From positions 62,001-126,000 of the forward strand of contig JAFUNK010000021.1 in NCBI GenBank assembly GCA_017482205.1: a stretch of 64,000 nucleotides of DNA, in the 5' to 3' direction. The position numbers and the translations under genes were made by a program. Below, piece after piece: positions 31,354-39,979 of the stretch; positions within the stretch are counted from its first letter, which is position 1; each line of letters starts with the position of its first letter. Under the pieces are notes generated by a model. The model had not been told where the DNA came from and made no database searches. It saw only the letters and a program-made list of their open reading frames with translations. Source of the stretch: Lachnospiraceae bacterium (GTDB taxonomy: Bacteria; Bacillota; Clostridia; Lachnospirales; Lachnospiraceae).

Positions 31354-31397
31354 TATGTTGTCTTTATAAAGGTGCCGCAGAACAAAAAGCAAGAACC
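31354..31397. other. attR: right element arm, GCAGA core, cotJC 3' half
   Basis: Right arm 31354-31373 is the inverted copy of the left arm. After GCC comes the core GCAGA at 31377-31381, then cotJC codons. The arm lies just upstream of the rep gene, so integrase binding and rep expression may interfere. Confidence 0.88.
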
Positions 31398-31616
31398 ACC
31401 TATGACAACATTCTCCGCCTGATTAAGGACCCTGATGTGTGTGAGCCCATTAAATTCCTTCGTCAGCGTGAAATTGTGCACTTCCAGCGTTTTGGTGAAG
31501 CACTGCGTATCACTCAGGACAAATTGAACAGCAAGAACTTCTATGCAATCAATCCCGGCTTTGATACCACTGCCTGCTCCATGGATGGAAACAAAAACAT
31601 CAACTGTCTTGGCTAA
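31382..31616 (+). pseudogene. cotJC: cotJC 3' part
   Basis: The last 78 codons of the spore coat manganese-catalase-like protein: ARTTYDNILRLIKDPDV, then KFLRQREIVHFQRFGEAL with the remaining Glu/His metal ligands, then KNFYAINPGFD. It has no start codon or ribosome binding site of its own at this position, so it is silent unless the element leaves. It is undamaged: no stop or frameshift, which suggests the whole gene is still under selection or the insertion is recent. Confidence 0.92.
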
Positions 31617-31650
31617 CGGCCATTTACAAGAGTCCGTAAATTTTCTATAA

Positions 31651-31697
31651 AACAGGAGCTTCCAAACAGTGATATTTCTCTCTGTAAACGAAGCTCC
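31651..31697. terminator. terminator of the cotJ operon
   Basis: AGGAGCTTC...GAAGCTCCT hairpin, then TTTTCTTTTTA on the plus strand; also serves the convergent kinase gene. Confidence 0.75.
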
Positions 31698-31705
31698 TTT
31701 TCTTT

Positions 31706-32287
31706 TTATTCTATTGGGATGTCACAACGTTCTGCTATTGCATAGGTTTTAAAATAAGTTTCCTCCATGGGAATCCACTTTTGAAAAAATACCTCTGCCA
31801 TCTCTTTATTTCTTTCCTTAATCCGCTCTTTCTGTAAACATTCTTCTATTGTCATAAAAATTCGTAAGTCATAATAGTCCCACAGTTTGGGATGACAACT
31901 GTATGAGCCTTCTATAATCGTAATATTGTTGGGTTTTACCTGTATGGGTTCTTTCAAACTCCCTGTTCTACAATCATAGGGTTTGTAAGCAAACTCTCTG
32001 TTTGCTTTTAAGGGAAGTATCACTTCCTCCAAAAGTCTCTCATAGTCCACATTGCCTCCCGGTGTGGTAAGCCTCTCAGCCGTTCTCTGTGAGGGTCTTA
32101 AAAAAAATTCATCCGCATGAATCACGTTACAGTCTAATCTTTCTTTTAACTGCGATGCCAGTGTAGTTTTACCGGAAGCACATCTGCCGTCTATGGCAAC
32201 AAGTATAAATTCCTTTTTCCTTAATAACGCCTGTATCCGTATAACAATTTCCTCAATCATATGTTCCGTTTTCTTTAGCTGAGGCAT
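31706..32287 (-). CDS. uridine kinase-like P-loop protein
   Basis: 193 residues. P-loop VAIDGRCASGKTTLASQL near residue 31, then CNVIHADEFFL (lid/substrate Asp), PGGNVDYERLLEEVI and ITIIEGSYSCH. It follows the uridine kinase/PRK-like fold of nucleoside kinases, with a probable pyrimidine salvage or small-metabolite kinase role; the exact substrate is unknown. GGAGATAA precedes the start. Convergent with cotJC. Confidence 0.78.
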   Translation of the reverse strand: MPQLKKTEHMIEEIVIRIQALLRKKEFILVAIDGRCASGKTTLASQLKERLDCNVIHADEFFLRPSQRTAERLTTPGGNVDYERLLEEVILPLKANREFAYKPYDCRTGSLKEPIQVKPNNITIIEGSYSCHPKLWDYYDLRIFMTIEECLQKERIKERNKEMAEVFFQKWIPMEETYFKTYAIAERCDIPIE

Positions 32288-32377
32288 ATAACTTATCTCC
32301 AGTCCTGTTCTAAATCTAATCCTTTTTTATTATAATATAAAAATCGCAGTTACACCACTGCCTTTTGTGAGTCTTTC

Positions 32378-33007
32378 ATGCAATCTTTTATTATTTCCTT
32401 AATGAATAAATACGGCTATGCCGGTATCTTCTTTCTCATTACCATAGAAAACCTGTTTCCGCCCATTCCGTCGGAAGTAATACTAACCATGGGCGGTTTT
32501 CTTACCACCTGTACTACTATGTCCGTTCCCGGCGTTATAGCCTTTTCTACGCTCGGTTCCCTTTTGGGTGCCATTATTCTCTATTATCTGGGAAAATGCC
32601 TGAAAAAAGAACGGTTATTACGTTTGGTCAATAGTAAAGCAGGCAGATTTTTAAGATTAAAGTCATCGGATATTGAGCACTCCGTGGATCGGTTCGCCCA
32701 AAGGGGAAATAAAGCCGTTTTTTTATGCCGGCTGGTGCCCATTTTACGAAGTCTCATCTCCATTCCCGCCGGTATCTGTGAAATGCACCAGGGTAAATTC
32801 TTATTATACACTACCTTAGGAAGCCTTTTATGGAACACGATATTGGTAACATTGGGGCATTTTCTGGGAGAATCCTGGCATGTTGTTTCAGATATTCTGT
32901 CTCAATATTCCTTTGTAACAAAAATCATCCTATGGAGTGGATTATTCCTTTTCCTTTTGCGTTTTTATCTCAACCGAAAGAAAACAAAATGCGCCGCTTC
33001 TGAATAA
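32378..33007 (+). CDS. DedA-family membrane protein
   Basis: 209 residues. DedA features: GYAGIFFLITIENLFPPIPSEVIL, then GSLLGAIILYYLGK, RFAQRGNKAVFLCRLVPILRSLISIPAG and a late helix LLWNTILVTLGHFLG. DedA proteins are probable lipid scramblases or transporters needed for membrane homeostasis and undecaprenyl or polyprenyl phosphate recycling. Several membrane helices and two re-entrant loops are expected. It is divergent from the kinase-like gene. Confidence 0.9.
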   Translation: MQSFIISLMNKYGYAGIFFLITIENLFPPIPSEVILTMGGFLTTCTTMSVPGVIAFSTLGSLLGAIILYYLGKCLKKERLLRLVNSKAGRFLRLKSSDIEHSVDRFAQRGNKAVFLCRLVPILRSLISIPAGICEMHQGKFLLYTTLGSLLWNTILVTLGHFLGESWHVVSDILSQYSFVTKIILWSGLFLFLLRFYLNRKKTKCAASE

Positions 33008-33058
33008 ACCTTTTTTAATCCTGCGCACAGTGAATTTCCTGCATGTCAAAATTTACTC

Positions 33059-33086
33059 TTTACAACCTCTTTTAAAATGCTATAAT
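33059..33086 (+). promoter_or_regulatory. promoter of the pyrophosphatase gene
   Basis: TTTACA, 16-base spacer ending ATGC, TATAAT; the transcript start would be about 33 bp before the start codon. Confidence 0.8.
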
Positions 33087-33125
33087 AAAGTAAATTTTTA
33101 AGACGACTTGCAGGAGGCACTTAAT

Positions 33126-33677
33126 ATGGATTCCATGAATAAAAGCATCTGGCACAACATGAATGTAAAACGCGTGAAGCCTACTGACTTTATCTGCGTT
33201 ATTGAAATTCCTAAAGGAAGCAAAAACAAATACGAATTAGACAAAGAAACCGGTTATATTATGCTTGACCGTATTCTCTATACCTCTACCCACTATCCCG
33301 CAAATTACGGATTTATTCCCCGTACCTACGGCGATGACGGTGACCCGTTAGATGTGCTTTTGCTCTGTTCTGAGCCGGTAGCACCCCTTACTTTGGTAAG
33401 AGCCTACCCAATCGGCGTTATTTCCATGTTAGACGGTGGTAAAAAGGATGAAAAAATCATTGCAGTTCCTTTTAATGATCCCACTTACAATAATTATCAG
33501 GATATTTCCGAACTGCCTTCCCATGTTATTGAAGAAATGGAACATTTCTTCACCGTATACAAGGCACTGGAAAACAAGACTACTGACGTAAATGAAAAGG
33601 GTAACCGTGAAGAAGCCATCCGTGTTATCGAAGAATGTTTAGACAACTACATTGATAAATTTATCCGTAGCTGGTAA
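33126..33677 (+). CDS. ppa: inorganic pyrophosphatase (class I)
   Basis: 183 residues from the ATG at 33126 (CAGGAGG upstream). Signature DGDPLDVLLL (about residues 72-81) with the metal-binding aspartates, preceded by HYPANYGFIPRTYGDD and followed by DEKIIAVPFNDP. Hydrolyses pyrophosphate from biosynthetic reactions. It stands alone with its own promoter and terminator, in a family of typical length. Cytoplasmic, Mg-dependent. Confidence 0.93.
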   Translation: MDSMNKSIWHNMNVKRVKPTDFICVIEIPKGSKNKYELDKETGYIMLDRILYTSTHYPANYGFIPRTYGDDGDPLDVLLLCSEPVAPLTLVRAYPIGVISMLDGGKKDEKIIAVPFNDPTYNNYQDISELPSHVIEEMEHFFTVYKALENKTTDVNEKGNREEAIRVIEECLDNYIDKFIRSW

Positions 33678-33689
33678 GAAATCTAAAAA

Positions 33690-33741
33690 ACGAAAGAGGG
33701 TGCCCTTAAGTCATAAAAGACTTCTGGACTACCCTCTTTTT
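33690..33741. terminator. terminator between pyrophosphatase and DegV genes
   Basis: AAAGAGGGT...ACCCTCTTT stem followed by a long T-run; convergent genes share it. Confidence 0.85.
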
Positions 33742-33747
33742 TTTTAC

Positions 33748-34626
33748 TTATCTTACATCACCCATAAAGAACAATGCAATTGTACCCGGACCTGAATGCG
33801 CTCCAATAGTCGGTCCTACCCGGTTAATAATAAACTTCTCGATACCAAATCTTCTCTTTACTTCATCTCTTACGAATTCAGCATCTTCTAAAGCATCTCC
33901 ATGACTAATGAATACTATATCGTTTTTGCCGGTGTATGAACCCATCTGCTTCTCCATATTATCTACCAGTTTTAACAGAGACTTCTTACGTCCCCTGACA
34001 TTTGACTGTGGAACCAGATGTCCTTCCTCGTCTACATGCAGAACCGGCTTGATGCCAGCCAGTGTACCGATAATAGCAACTGCTTTACTGACTCTGCCAC
34101 CTCTGTGCAGATGATTTAAATCATCTACGGTAAATACATGTACAAAGTTCTGTACATGCTCTTCCACCCATTTTGCCACCTCTTCAAAGCTCTTTCCTTC
34201 ATTCTGCATTTTTACTGCATAATAAACTAAAAGTCCTTCTCCCAAAGATGCACATAATGTGTCAATTACAATAATTTGACAATCCGGATATTCTTCCATT
34301 ATCTCTTCTGCCGCAATCCGTACACTGTTGTAGGTACCGCTTAAACCGGAAGAAAATGCCAGATATAAAATCTTTTTACTTCCTGCTTCTATGCTCTTTT
34401 TAAACTGCTCCTTTGCCTCTTCGGGATTTACCTGTGCAGTAGTCGGCATCTCTCCGTTACGCATCAGTGCATAAAATTCTTTCCAAGGCAGTTCTTTACC
34501 GGTTTCTCCACCGTAAGTTTCTCCACCTATCATATAACACAGATTCATGCAGTCAATATCGTGTTCCTTTAAATACTCCTCCGGCAAATCAGCCGTAGAG
34601 TCAGTTATAATCTTAAATTCTGCCAT
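33748..34626 (-). CDS. DegV-family fatty-acid-binding protein
   Basis: 292 residues. DegV signature: KIITDSTADLPEEYLKEHDI at the N-terminus, TTAQVNPEEAKEQFKKSIE, LYLAFSSGLSGTYNSVRIAAEE, then DTLCASLGEGLLV and LNHLHRGGRVSK. DegV/FakB proteins bind fatty acids for phosphorylation by FakA and feed phospholipid synthesis. No FakA is nearby. A housekeeping gene convergent with pyrophosphatase. Confidence 0.92.
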   Translation of the reverse strand: MAEFKIITDSTADLPEEYLKEHDIDCMNLCYMIGGETYGGETGKELPWKEFYALMRNGEMPTTAQVNPEEAKEQFKKSIEAGSKKILYLAFSSGLSGTYNSVRIAAEEIMEEYPDCQIIVIDTLCASLGEGLLVYYAVKMQNEGKSFEEVAKWVEEHVQNFVHVFTVDDLNHLHRGGRVSKAVAIIGTLAGIKPVLHVDEEGHLVPQSNVRGRKKSLLKLVDNMEKQMGSYTGKNDIVFISHGDALEDAEFVRDEVKRRFGIEKFIINRVGPTIGAHSGPGTIALFFMGDVR

Positions 34627-34760
34627 TGAAAAGCCTCCGTTTCATTTGCACCACAACATGTAGTTTTTCATACTACTACATATTACCACTATTCACTTAA
34701 CTTTTCAATGCTTTCACATCATATAGTTTATATATTTATAAAAATTTTGTTTCGTTATTA

Positions 34761-36206
34761 TTACTTTTTGGCATCCGGTAATCTTAAACGAATCAGTCTT
34801 GCCTTTATCTTCTTCCAGTTAAAGGGTATCAAAGGATAGATATAACTCTGATGGGAAACTGTTCTGTTAGTTACAATAGCTAAAAGACAGATAGCAACAC
34901 CGGCAATATAGCCCCACAAATCAAAAATTGCCGTCAAAATCAGTGTCAGAATACGCATAAATTTCAATGCATAACCCAGTTCGTAATTTTGTTGGGTATA
35001 GCTTGCCAACGCCACAAATGCCATATATAAAACTACTTCCCCGTTAAACCAGCCGCTGGTAATTGCCTGTTCTCCCAAAATAATTGCCGCCATAACAGAC
35101 AGTGGTGTACTTAACATATTGGGCGTATTGACCGCAGCCAGCCGCAGTCCGTCAATAGCCAATTCTAATATCAGAAACTGCCAGATTAGGGGAATATTTT
35201 CCGCCTCCTGTAATGTGATAAAGGAAAAGGAACCCGGAATATAATGTCTGTTATTCATCAATAACAAAAAAGTAGGTGTCACAAAATAAGTCAATATCGC
35301 TATCAGAAAACGCGACAGTCTGAGATACGTGCCTGTAATCGGCGGAAAATAGTAATCATCTGCCTCTTCTACCACATCAAAAATGGATGTAGGCATAATC
35401 ATGGCGGAAGGAGAATTATCCACCAGTATAACAATATTTCCCTCCAAAACCTGTGCTGCGGCAGTATCCGGTCTTTCTGTATACTTAAACTTGGGGAAAG
35501 GATTATACCACTTTCTTTTATACAAGCATTCCGCCAGACTTTCCTGGTTCATGGTAAGGGCATCCACCTGAATATTCTGAATGCGTTCTTTAATTTGTGC
35601 CAGAAATTTTTTATCCACCCTGCTGTCCATATAGCAGATAGCAATATCCGTCCGGGAGGTTTTACCGGCACTCATCATCTCCATACGTAAATCCGTACTA
35701 CGGATACGTCTTCTGATAAGTGCAGTATTGAATACAATGGTTTCTACAAAGCCGTCCTTGGAGCCTCTCAAAACCTTATCCTTATCCGGTTCTGTCACAC
35801 TACGGGCAGGATAGGTTCTGGAATCTATCAGAATCGCCTGTGTATATCCGTCAATCAAAATTACAAAAACCCCTGATAGCAGGAAATTGATTATATCCTC
35901 CCAGTCAGATTTTAAATCCACCTCTACATATGGCATACTTCTTTTGCTCATTTCATGAGCATCCGCAGGCATATCCTCTTTTGTAATTGCCATAAGTGCC
36001 TGCAATATTTTCTGCATCAATTCATCCTTACAAAATCCGTCTATAAAATAAATACAAGCCTCTCTTCCGCCAATATGAATCACACGGTATACCAGATCAA
36101 AACTGACTCCCAAAGCCAGCTTTCCCTTCAGATATGCCATATCCTCTCTTAAAGAGCCTGTCATTTTTCCACTACCATTTTCTTTACCGTTCAATATATC
36201 ACTCAT
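34761..36206 (-). CDS. GerA/SpoVAF-family spore germination protein
   Basis: 481 residues from the ATG at 36206 (GAAAGGAG upstream). The hydrophilic N-terminal half has SDWEDIINFLLSGVFVILIDG and TEPDKDKVLRGSKDGFVETIVFNTALIRRRI; the C-terminal half has several membrane helices, including YFPPITGTYLRLSRFLIAIL. The latter and the lack of gerAB/gerAC neighbours fit SpoVAF better than a receptor subunit GerAA. It would sit in the inner spore membrane. Further evidence, with SpoIVA and CotJ, that the host sporulates. Confidence 0.85.
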   Translation of the reverse strand: MSDILNGKENGSGKMTGSLREDMAYLKGKLALGVSFDLVYRVIHIGGREACIYFIDGFCKDELMQKILQALMAITKEDMPADAHEMSKRSMPYVEVDLKSDWEDIINFLLSGVFVILIDGYTQAILIDSRTYPARSVTEPDKDKVLRGSKDGFVETIVFNTALIRRRIRSTDLRMEMMSAGKTSRTDIAICYMDSRVDKKFLAQIKERIQNIQVDALTMNQESLAECLYKRKWYNPFPKFKYTERPDTAAAQVLEGNIVILVDNSPSAMIMPTSIFDVVEEADDYYFPPITGTYLRLSRFLIAILTYFVTPTFLLLMNNRHYIPGSFSFITLQEAENIPLIWQFLILELAIDGLRLAAVNTPNMLSTPLSVMAAIILGEQAITSGWFNGEVVLYMAFVALASYTQQNYELGYALKFMRILTLILTAIFDLWGYIAGVAICLLAIVTNRTVSHQSYIYPLIPFNWKKIKARLIRLRLPDAKK

Positions 36207-36291
36207 AAAAAACTCCTTTCCCGGACTTTCTATGGTTAGTATTCCGAAAAAGGAGTTCAATATGCATATTTATACCATATGTAATTGTAAT

Positions 36292-36807
36292 TTATTGTTT
36301 TGTGGTACTGCCAAAACCACCATTGCGGATACCTTCCGCCTCATCATCCACAGTGATACCATACTCAATAAAGATACCCTGCATAAATCCTGCACCAGCA
36401 CCGATTTCCAAGGTTTTTCCTTCATTGGAGTCATTGGTAATCTTAGCAAAAATATGGCCTTCATTGTCTGAGTAGTAATAGTCACTGTCAATGATACCTA
36501 CCGTATTGTTTAACTGTAATCTGTACTTAAAGCCCAGACCGCTTCTGGGATAGAGTTTCAATACCCAGTCCTCATCCATCTTTACACGGATACCGGTGGG
36601 AATCTTCATGGTACTTCCGGGCGGCAGGGAAAAAGCAAAAGGTGCATAAAAATCATAACCGGCACTGCCCTTTGTGGCACGTTTCGGAAGTTCTATGGAC
36701 TCATACATATCCACAATATCTTCCTGGGTATATTCCGGAAAATCATCTTTCATTGCTTCTAAAAAATTCTCTTTACTTACTTTAAAAAACTGTGCTACTC
36801 GTTTCAT
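36292..36807 (-). CDS. dut: dUTP pyrophosphatase-like protein
   Basis: 171 residues. Motifs: ATKGSAGYDFYAP (1), LYPRSGLGFKYRL (2), NTVGIIDSDYYYSDNEGHI (3), FMQGIFIEYG (4) and NGGFGSTTK (5), the last a clear dUTPase C-terminal glycine loop. A 40-residue N-terminal extension is present compared with the usual trimeric enzyme. It prevents uracil incorporation and supplies dUMP. Not in an operon with nrdG, though close. Confidence 0.87.
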   Translation of the reverse strand: MKRVAQFFKVSKENFLEAMKDDFPEYTQEDIVDMYESIELPKRATKGSAGYDFYAPFAFSLPPGSTMKIPTGIRVKMDEDWVLKLYPRSGLGFKYRLQLNNTVGIIDSDYYYSDNEGHIFAKITNDSNEGKTLEIGAGAGFMQGIFIEYGITVDDEAEGIRNGGFGSTTKQ

Positions 36808-36880
36808 TTGTCCTCACATTCTACCGCAAATGGTCTGGTCGTCCGGTATACGGGTGCTTATTATATCCTATCCACCATAC

Positions 36881-37396
36881 TTACACATAATCTCCACAGT
36901 GTAAAACCGGCACTGTCGGATCTGTGTTTTCAGGAGAAAGAGTTTTCTTTACATTGATAACCCTCTGGTTTTTACTGCCCTTCCATAATAGCTTCTGATC
37001 CAGTTCCGCAATGTGAAACTCCCCGTCCACTACTACATCCACATACTTCATCATAGGATAATATAAAATGTTTTCCCATGAATCACCGGTATACAACCAT
37101 ATGGTCTTGTCCGGATATTTTTCCTTGATTTCTGCCATCAGATTTCTCACATCCAGTCTGTTTGCGGGATGTAAAGGATCACCACCGGAAAAAGTAATGC
37201 CGGAAATATAGCTTTTGTCAAGCTGTTCAAAAATTTCCTGCTTTGCCGCTTCATCAAAAGGAAGACCACCGTTAGGGTCCCATGTAATCGGGTTCTGACA
37301 TTTTTCACAGCAATGGGAACAACCTGCCACCCAAAGCACAACCCTGAGTCCGTCCCCATTTAACATATCATCTTTGGTTATATTATGATACCTCAT
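36881..37396 (-). CDS. nrdG: anaerobic ribonucleotide reductase activating protein
   Basis: 171 residues, radical SAM. The CxxxCxxC cluster site is within AGCSHCCEKCQNP (about residue 25), followed by ITFSGGDPLHPANR. It reduces S-adenosylmethionine to generate the glycyl radical on NrdD. Downstream of nrdD across a structured 117-bp spacer. Typical length. Confidence 0.93.
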   Translation of the reverse strand: MRYHNITKDDMLNGDGLRVVLWVAGCSHCCEKCQNPITWDPNGGLPFDEAAKQEIFEQLDKSYISGITFSGGDPLHPANRLDVRNLMAEIKEKYPDKTIWLYTGDSWENILYYPMMKYVDVVVDGEFHIAELDQKLLWKGSKNQRVINVKKTLSPENTDPTVPVLHCGDYV

Positions 37397-37513
37397 TTAT
37401 ATATACATGCATGGGAGAATCGCTCCTGCGATTCTCCGGTGTGAAACATAGCATTTCTTAGGTTGTGTCCAAAGCGCCCTGTGCTTTACAACCTTAGAAA
37501 TCCTTTTCACACT
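37397..37513. repeat. multi-hairpin spacer between nrdD and nrdG
   Basis: Two hairpins. One nests GTGTGAAA/TTTCACAC around a 14-bp perfect stem ATTTCTAAGGTTGT/ACAACCTAAGAAAT; the other is GGAGAATCGC-AGGA-GCGATTCTCC just before nrdG. No T-run. It may adjust the NrdD:NrdG ratio by mRNA processing, or be a repeat family. Confidence 0.7.
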
Positions 37514-39703
37514 TTACATGCTTTTCCTTTCCGCAATTTCCGCCATTTTGGCTTCATTTAATCTGGTGTCCCCATGCACACGGGAATAGGACAGATAGCC
37601 GTTCATACGGTCAATCTTAGTCAAATTCCGGCTACCGCATTTAGGACAGACATCCATTTCCAGTTCCTGATGTCCGCAATCATCACAATACGCCAGAGAA
37701 AGGTTTACGCCTTCGTAAAAGCCCATATCCATTGCTCTTCTGACAAGGGTTTTTACCGCTTCTAAATTGTAATCGATAGGATATTTTACATACTGGATTT
37801 TACCACCGTTGCAAAGATTCCAGAAACGGTCTTCCAAATCCTGCTTTTCAATAGGGGTAATATCCTCTGTTACGTGGCAGTGGAAAGAATTGCTTACATA
37901 TTCTCTGTCCGAAACACCTTCCACAATACCGTATTTATTTCTGAACTGCTTAATCTGTAATCCGCATAAATTTTCTGCGGGAGTACCGTAAATCGCATAC
38001 AGATTGCCGTCTTCTTCTTTAAATTCATTTACCTTGGCATTGATGTGCTCCATAACTTCCAGTGCAAACTGACCGTCTTCTACCAGCGACTTGCCGTTAT
38101 AAAGCTCCTGCAATTCGTTTAATGCAGTAATACCAAAGCTTGCGGTTGCCGCCTTTAATAACGGCTTAATCTTGTCAGTCAGCTTCAAATGTCCACCCAA
38201 GAACCCACCTTCACAATATGCCAGCGGATTGGTAGACGCACGCATTTCACCCAGATATGCATAAGTACGAATATGCAACTGACGAATCAACTGTAAATAA
38301 TAATCCAGTACTTCATAGAAATCTCTGCTTTCCTGTCTGGACTTTGCCAAAATCATGGGCAAATGCAGGGATACTGCACCGATATTAAAACGTCCTACAA
38401 AGATAGGAGAATCCTTTTCATCTGCCGGATGCATACCACCTTTTTCATACCAAGGGGAAAGGAATGCACGACATCCCATGGGAGAAATTACCTTGCCGTA
38501 CTGCTTATAAATGCTTGCCACATACCCCTTACCGGTTAAGGATAACCAGTCAGGATACATGGTCTTTGCGGAACATTTTACACCTGCTTCAAATACATCC
38601 TCTAAAGGTTTGCCGGGACCATGCAGATTTTCATCATATAAAAATACAATCTTCGGGAATAATACAGGCTTCTTACACTCTTTTTTACCCTGTCCGCGTC
38701 TTCTTACATTTAACATGGAAATGGTTGCAAGCTTCGCAAAACGACCTGTACCCGTACCTGCGGTCACCGTAATAAAAGGATAATCTCCACGGCTGCTGGC
38801 TACGGTATTAAACTTGTACTCCCAGCCCTGGAAGCCCTGCTCAAATTCTCTTACCACATCTGCATAAGCCTCTGCTTCTGCAGTGTCATTATCAATACCC
38901 AGACGTTTATATTTTTCAATATACTTCTTGTATGATTTTTCTGCGTAAGGCTCTAAAATATTGTCTACACTGGGCACAGTAAAACCACCATACTGCTGGC
39001 TTGCCGCACTCAAAACAATATCTCCGATAACGTCAAATGCCACGTCCAGACTCTTGGGCTCGTTGTACCAGATGTTACCCATTTCAAAACCGCCGGACAA
39101 TACATTCTCCACATCGAAAAGACAACAGTTCATGGTGTCTCTTCTGGCGGACATATCATGTACATAAATGTAGCCGTCACGGCATGCCTGAATTTCCTCA
39201 GTAGTCATAAAGAACTTCTGATACAGTTCCTTATTTAACTGGTTAAAAATCAAACTTCTCTTAGTAGAAACCAGCGCGGAGTCAGTATTGGCATTTTCCT
39301 TATCTCCAATGTACATAATGGACTGACTCTTTTTGTATACATCGTCCAACATACGCACAAAGTCCTGCTTGTAGTTACGATAGTCTCTGTAACTCTTTGC
39401 TACAATAGGCTTAACCTGCTCCAATGCACTTTCTACAATGTTATGCATAATAGGAATGGGAATTTCATCCTGCTCTAACTCGTCCACCTTTTCTACTACA
39501 AATTGACAAATATGTCTCTTTTCCTCTTCAGTAAACTTAGTAAGGGCACGGTATGCACTTTTACCTACGGCATCTACAACCTTCTGTACATTGAAAATTT
39601 CCTTACTGCCGTCTTTTTTGATTACTTTGACATTTCTCTTGGTTTTGTACTCAGCACCGTAATCTAGGTTGTCTGCTCCCGCCTGTTCTACTGCAATGCT
39701 CAT
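37514..39703 (-). CDS. nrdD: anaerobic ribonucleoside-triphosphate reductase
   Basis: 729 residues from the ATG at 39703 (CAGGAGG upstream). N-terminal ATP-cone (VIKKDGSKEIFNVQKVVDAV) for allosteric control, the large barrel with YVHDMSARRDTMNCCL, FNIGAVSLHLP and CEGGFLGGHL, then the zinc site CDDC...CPKC and the glycyl radical loop RMNGYLSYSR near the C-terminus. Makes deoxyribonucleotides without oxygen. Two NrdR-like boxes lie upstream. Confidence 0.95.
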   Translation of the reverse strand: MSIAVEQAGADNLDYGAEYKTKRNVKVIKKDGSKEIFNVQKVVDAVGKSAYRALTKFTEEEKRHICQFVVEKVDELEQDEIPIPIMHNIVESALEQVKPIVAKSYRDYRNYKQDFVRMLDDVYKKSQSIMYIGDKENANTDSALVSTKRSLIFNQLNKELYQKFFMTTEEIQACRDGYIYVHDMSARRDTMNCCLFDVENVLSGGFEMGNIWYNEPKSLDVAFDVIGDIVLSAASQQYGGFTVPSVDNILEPYAEKSYKKYIEKYKRLGIDNDTAEAEAYADVVREFEQGFQGWEYKFNTVASSRGDYPFITVTAGTGTGRFAKLATISMLNVRRRGQGKKECKKPVLFPKIVFLYDENLHGPGKPLEDVFEAGVKCSAKTMYPDWLSLTGKGYVASIYKQYGKVISPMGCRAFLSPWYEKGGMHPADEKDSPIFVGRFNIGAVSLHLPMILAKSRQESRDFYEVLDYYLQLIRQLHIRTYAYLGEMRASTNPLAYCEGGFLGGHLKLTDKIKPLLKAATASFGITALNELQELYNGKSLVEDGQFALEVMEHINAKVNEFKEEDGNLYAIYGTPAENLCGLQIKQFRNKYGIVEGVSDREYVSNSFHCHVTEDITPIEKQDLEDRFWNLCNGGKIQYVKYPIDYNLEAVKTLVRRAMDMGFYEGVNLSLAYCDDCGHQELEMDVCPKCGSRNLTKIDRMNGYLSYSRVHGDTRLNEAKMAEIAERKSM

Positions 39704-39812
39704 CTCATTTCCTCCTGAAAATTCCGGTAATTCCTTTACCTCATAGGGTTTACACCACACCAATTATCTATGCGTTTCAAATATTTATGCCTACGACACA
39801 AGTGTCGTTTCT

Positions 39813-39858
39813 ATACAATATATGGTGTTTGTTTATTTTCACCCACAATATTTAGCGT
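39813..39858. promoter_or_regulatory. two NrdR-like boxes upstream of nrdD
   Basis: ATACAATATATGGTGT at 39813 and CCACAATATTTAGCGT at 39843 each match about 12-13 of 16 bases of the NrdR box (ACACTATATATAGTGT) and are 30 bp apart, near the usual three-turn spacing. NrdR would repress nrdDG. Confidence 0.6.
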
Positions 39859-39979
39859 GTATTACCAGTATAAAAAAAGTCAGAAGAATTGTCAACGTAA
39901 GTTGCGGATAATTATATACAAAAATGACTGGTAAATTTTGTAGCATTTTTCAAATATACTTAACTGTTTCTTTTTTTAA

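Larger units (their letters stand above)
3581..31381. mobile_element. 27.8 kb integrative and conjugative element inserted in cotJC
   Basis: The boundaries come from the split cotJC gene, the shared GCAGA core and the 20-bp inverted arms. The element carries a large serine recombinase adjacent to attL, ParA/ParB, a complete Tcp/Tn916-type conjugation operon (FtsK-like TcpA, TcpC, TcpD-like, TcpE, VirB4-like ATPase, NlpC/P60 hydrolase, VirB6-like channel), a tyrosine recombinase-like protein that may be the relaxase, and a Rep-like protein with iterons. Cargo includes a tRNA-Gly, TIR protein, GNAT, lipoprotein and two type I toxin-antitoxin-like loci. No HUH-type relaxase was recognised. All major modules look intact, so mobility is plausible. 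Confidence 0.93.

Noticed and set aside
3581..31381. Prophage instead of ICE
   Set aside because: Only DUF4417 and JAB-like proteins look phage-like; there are no capsid, portal, tail or terminase genes, and a full conjugation operon is present.
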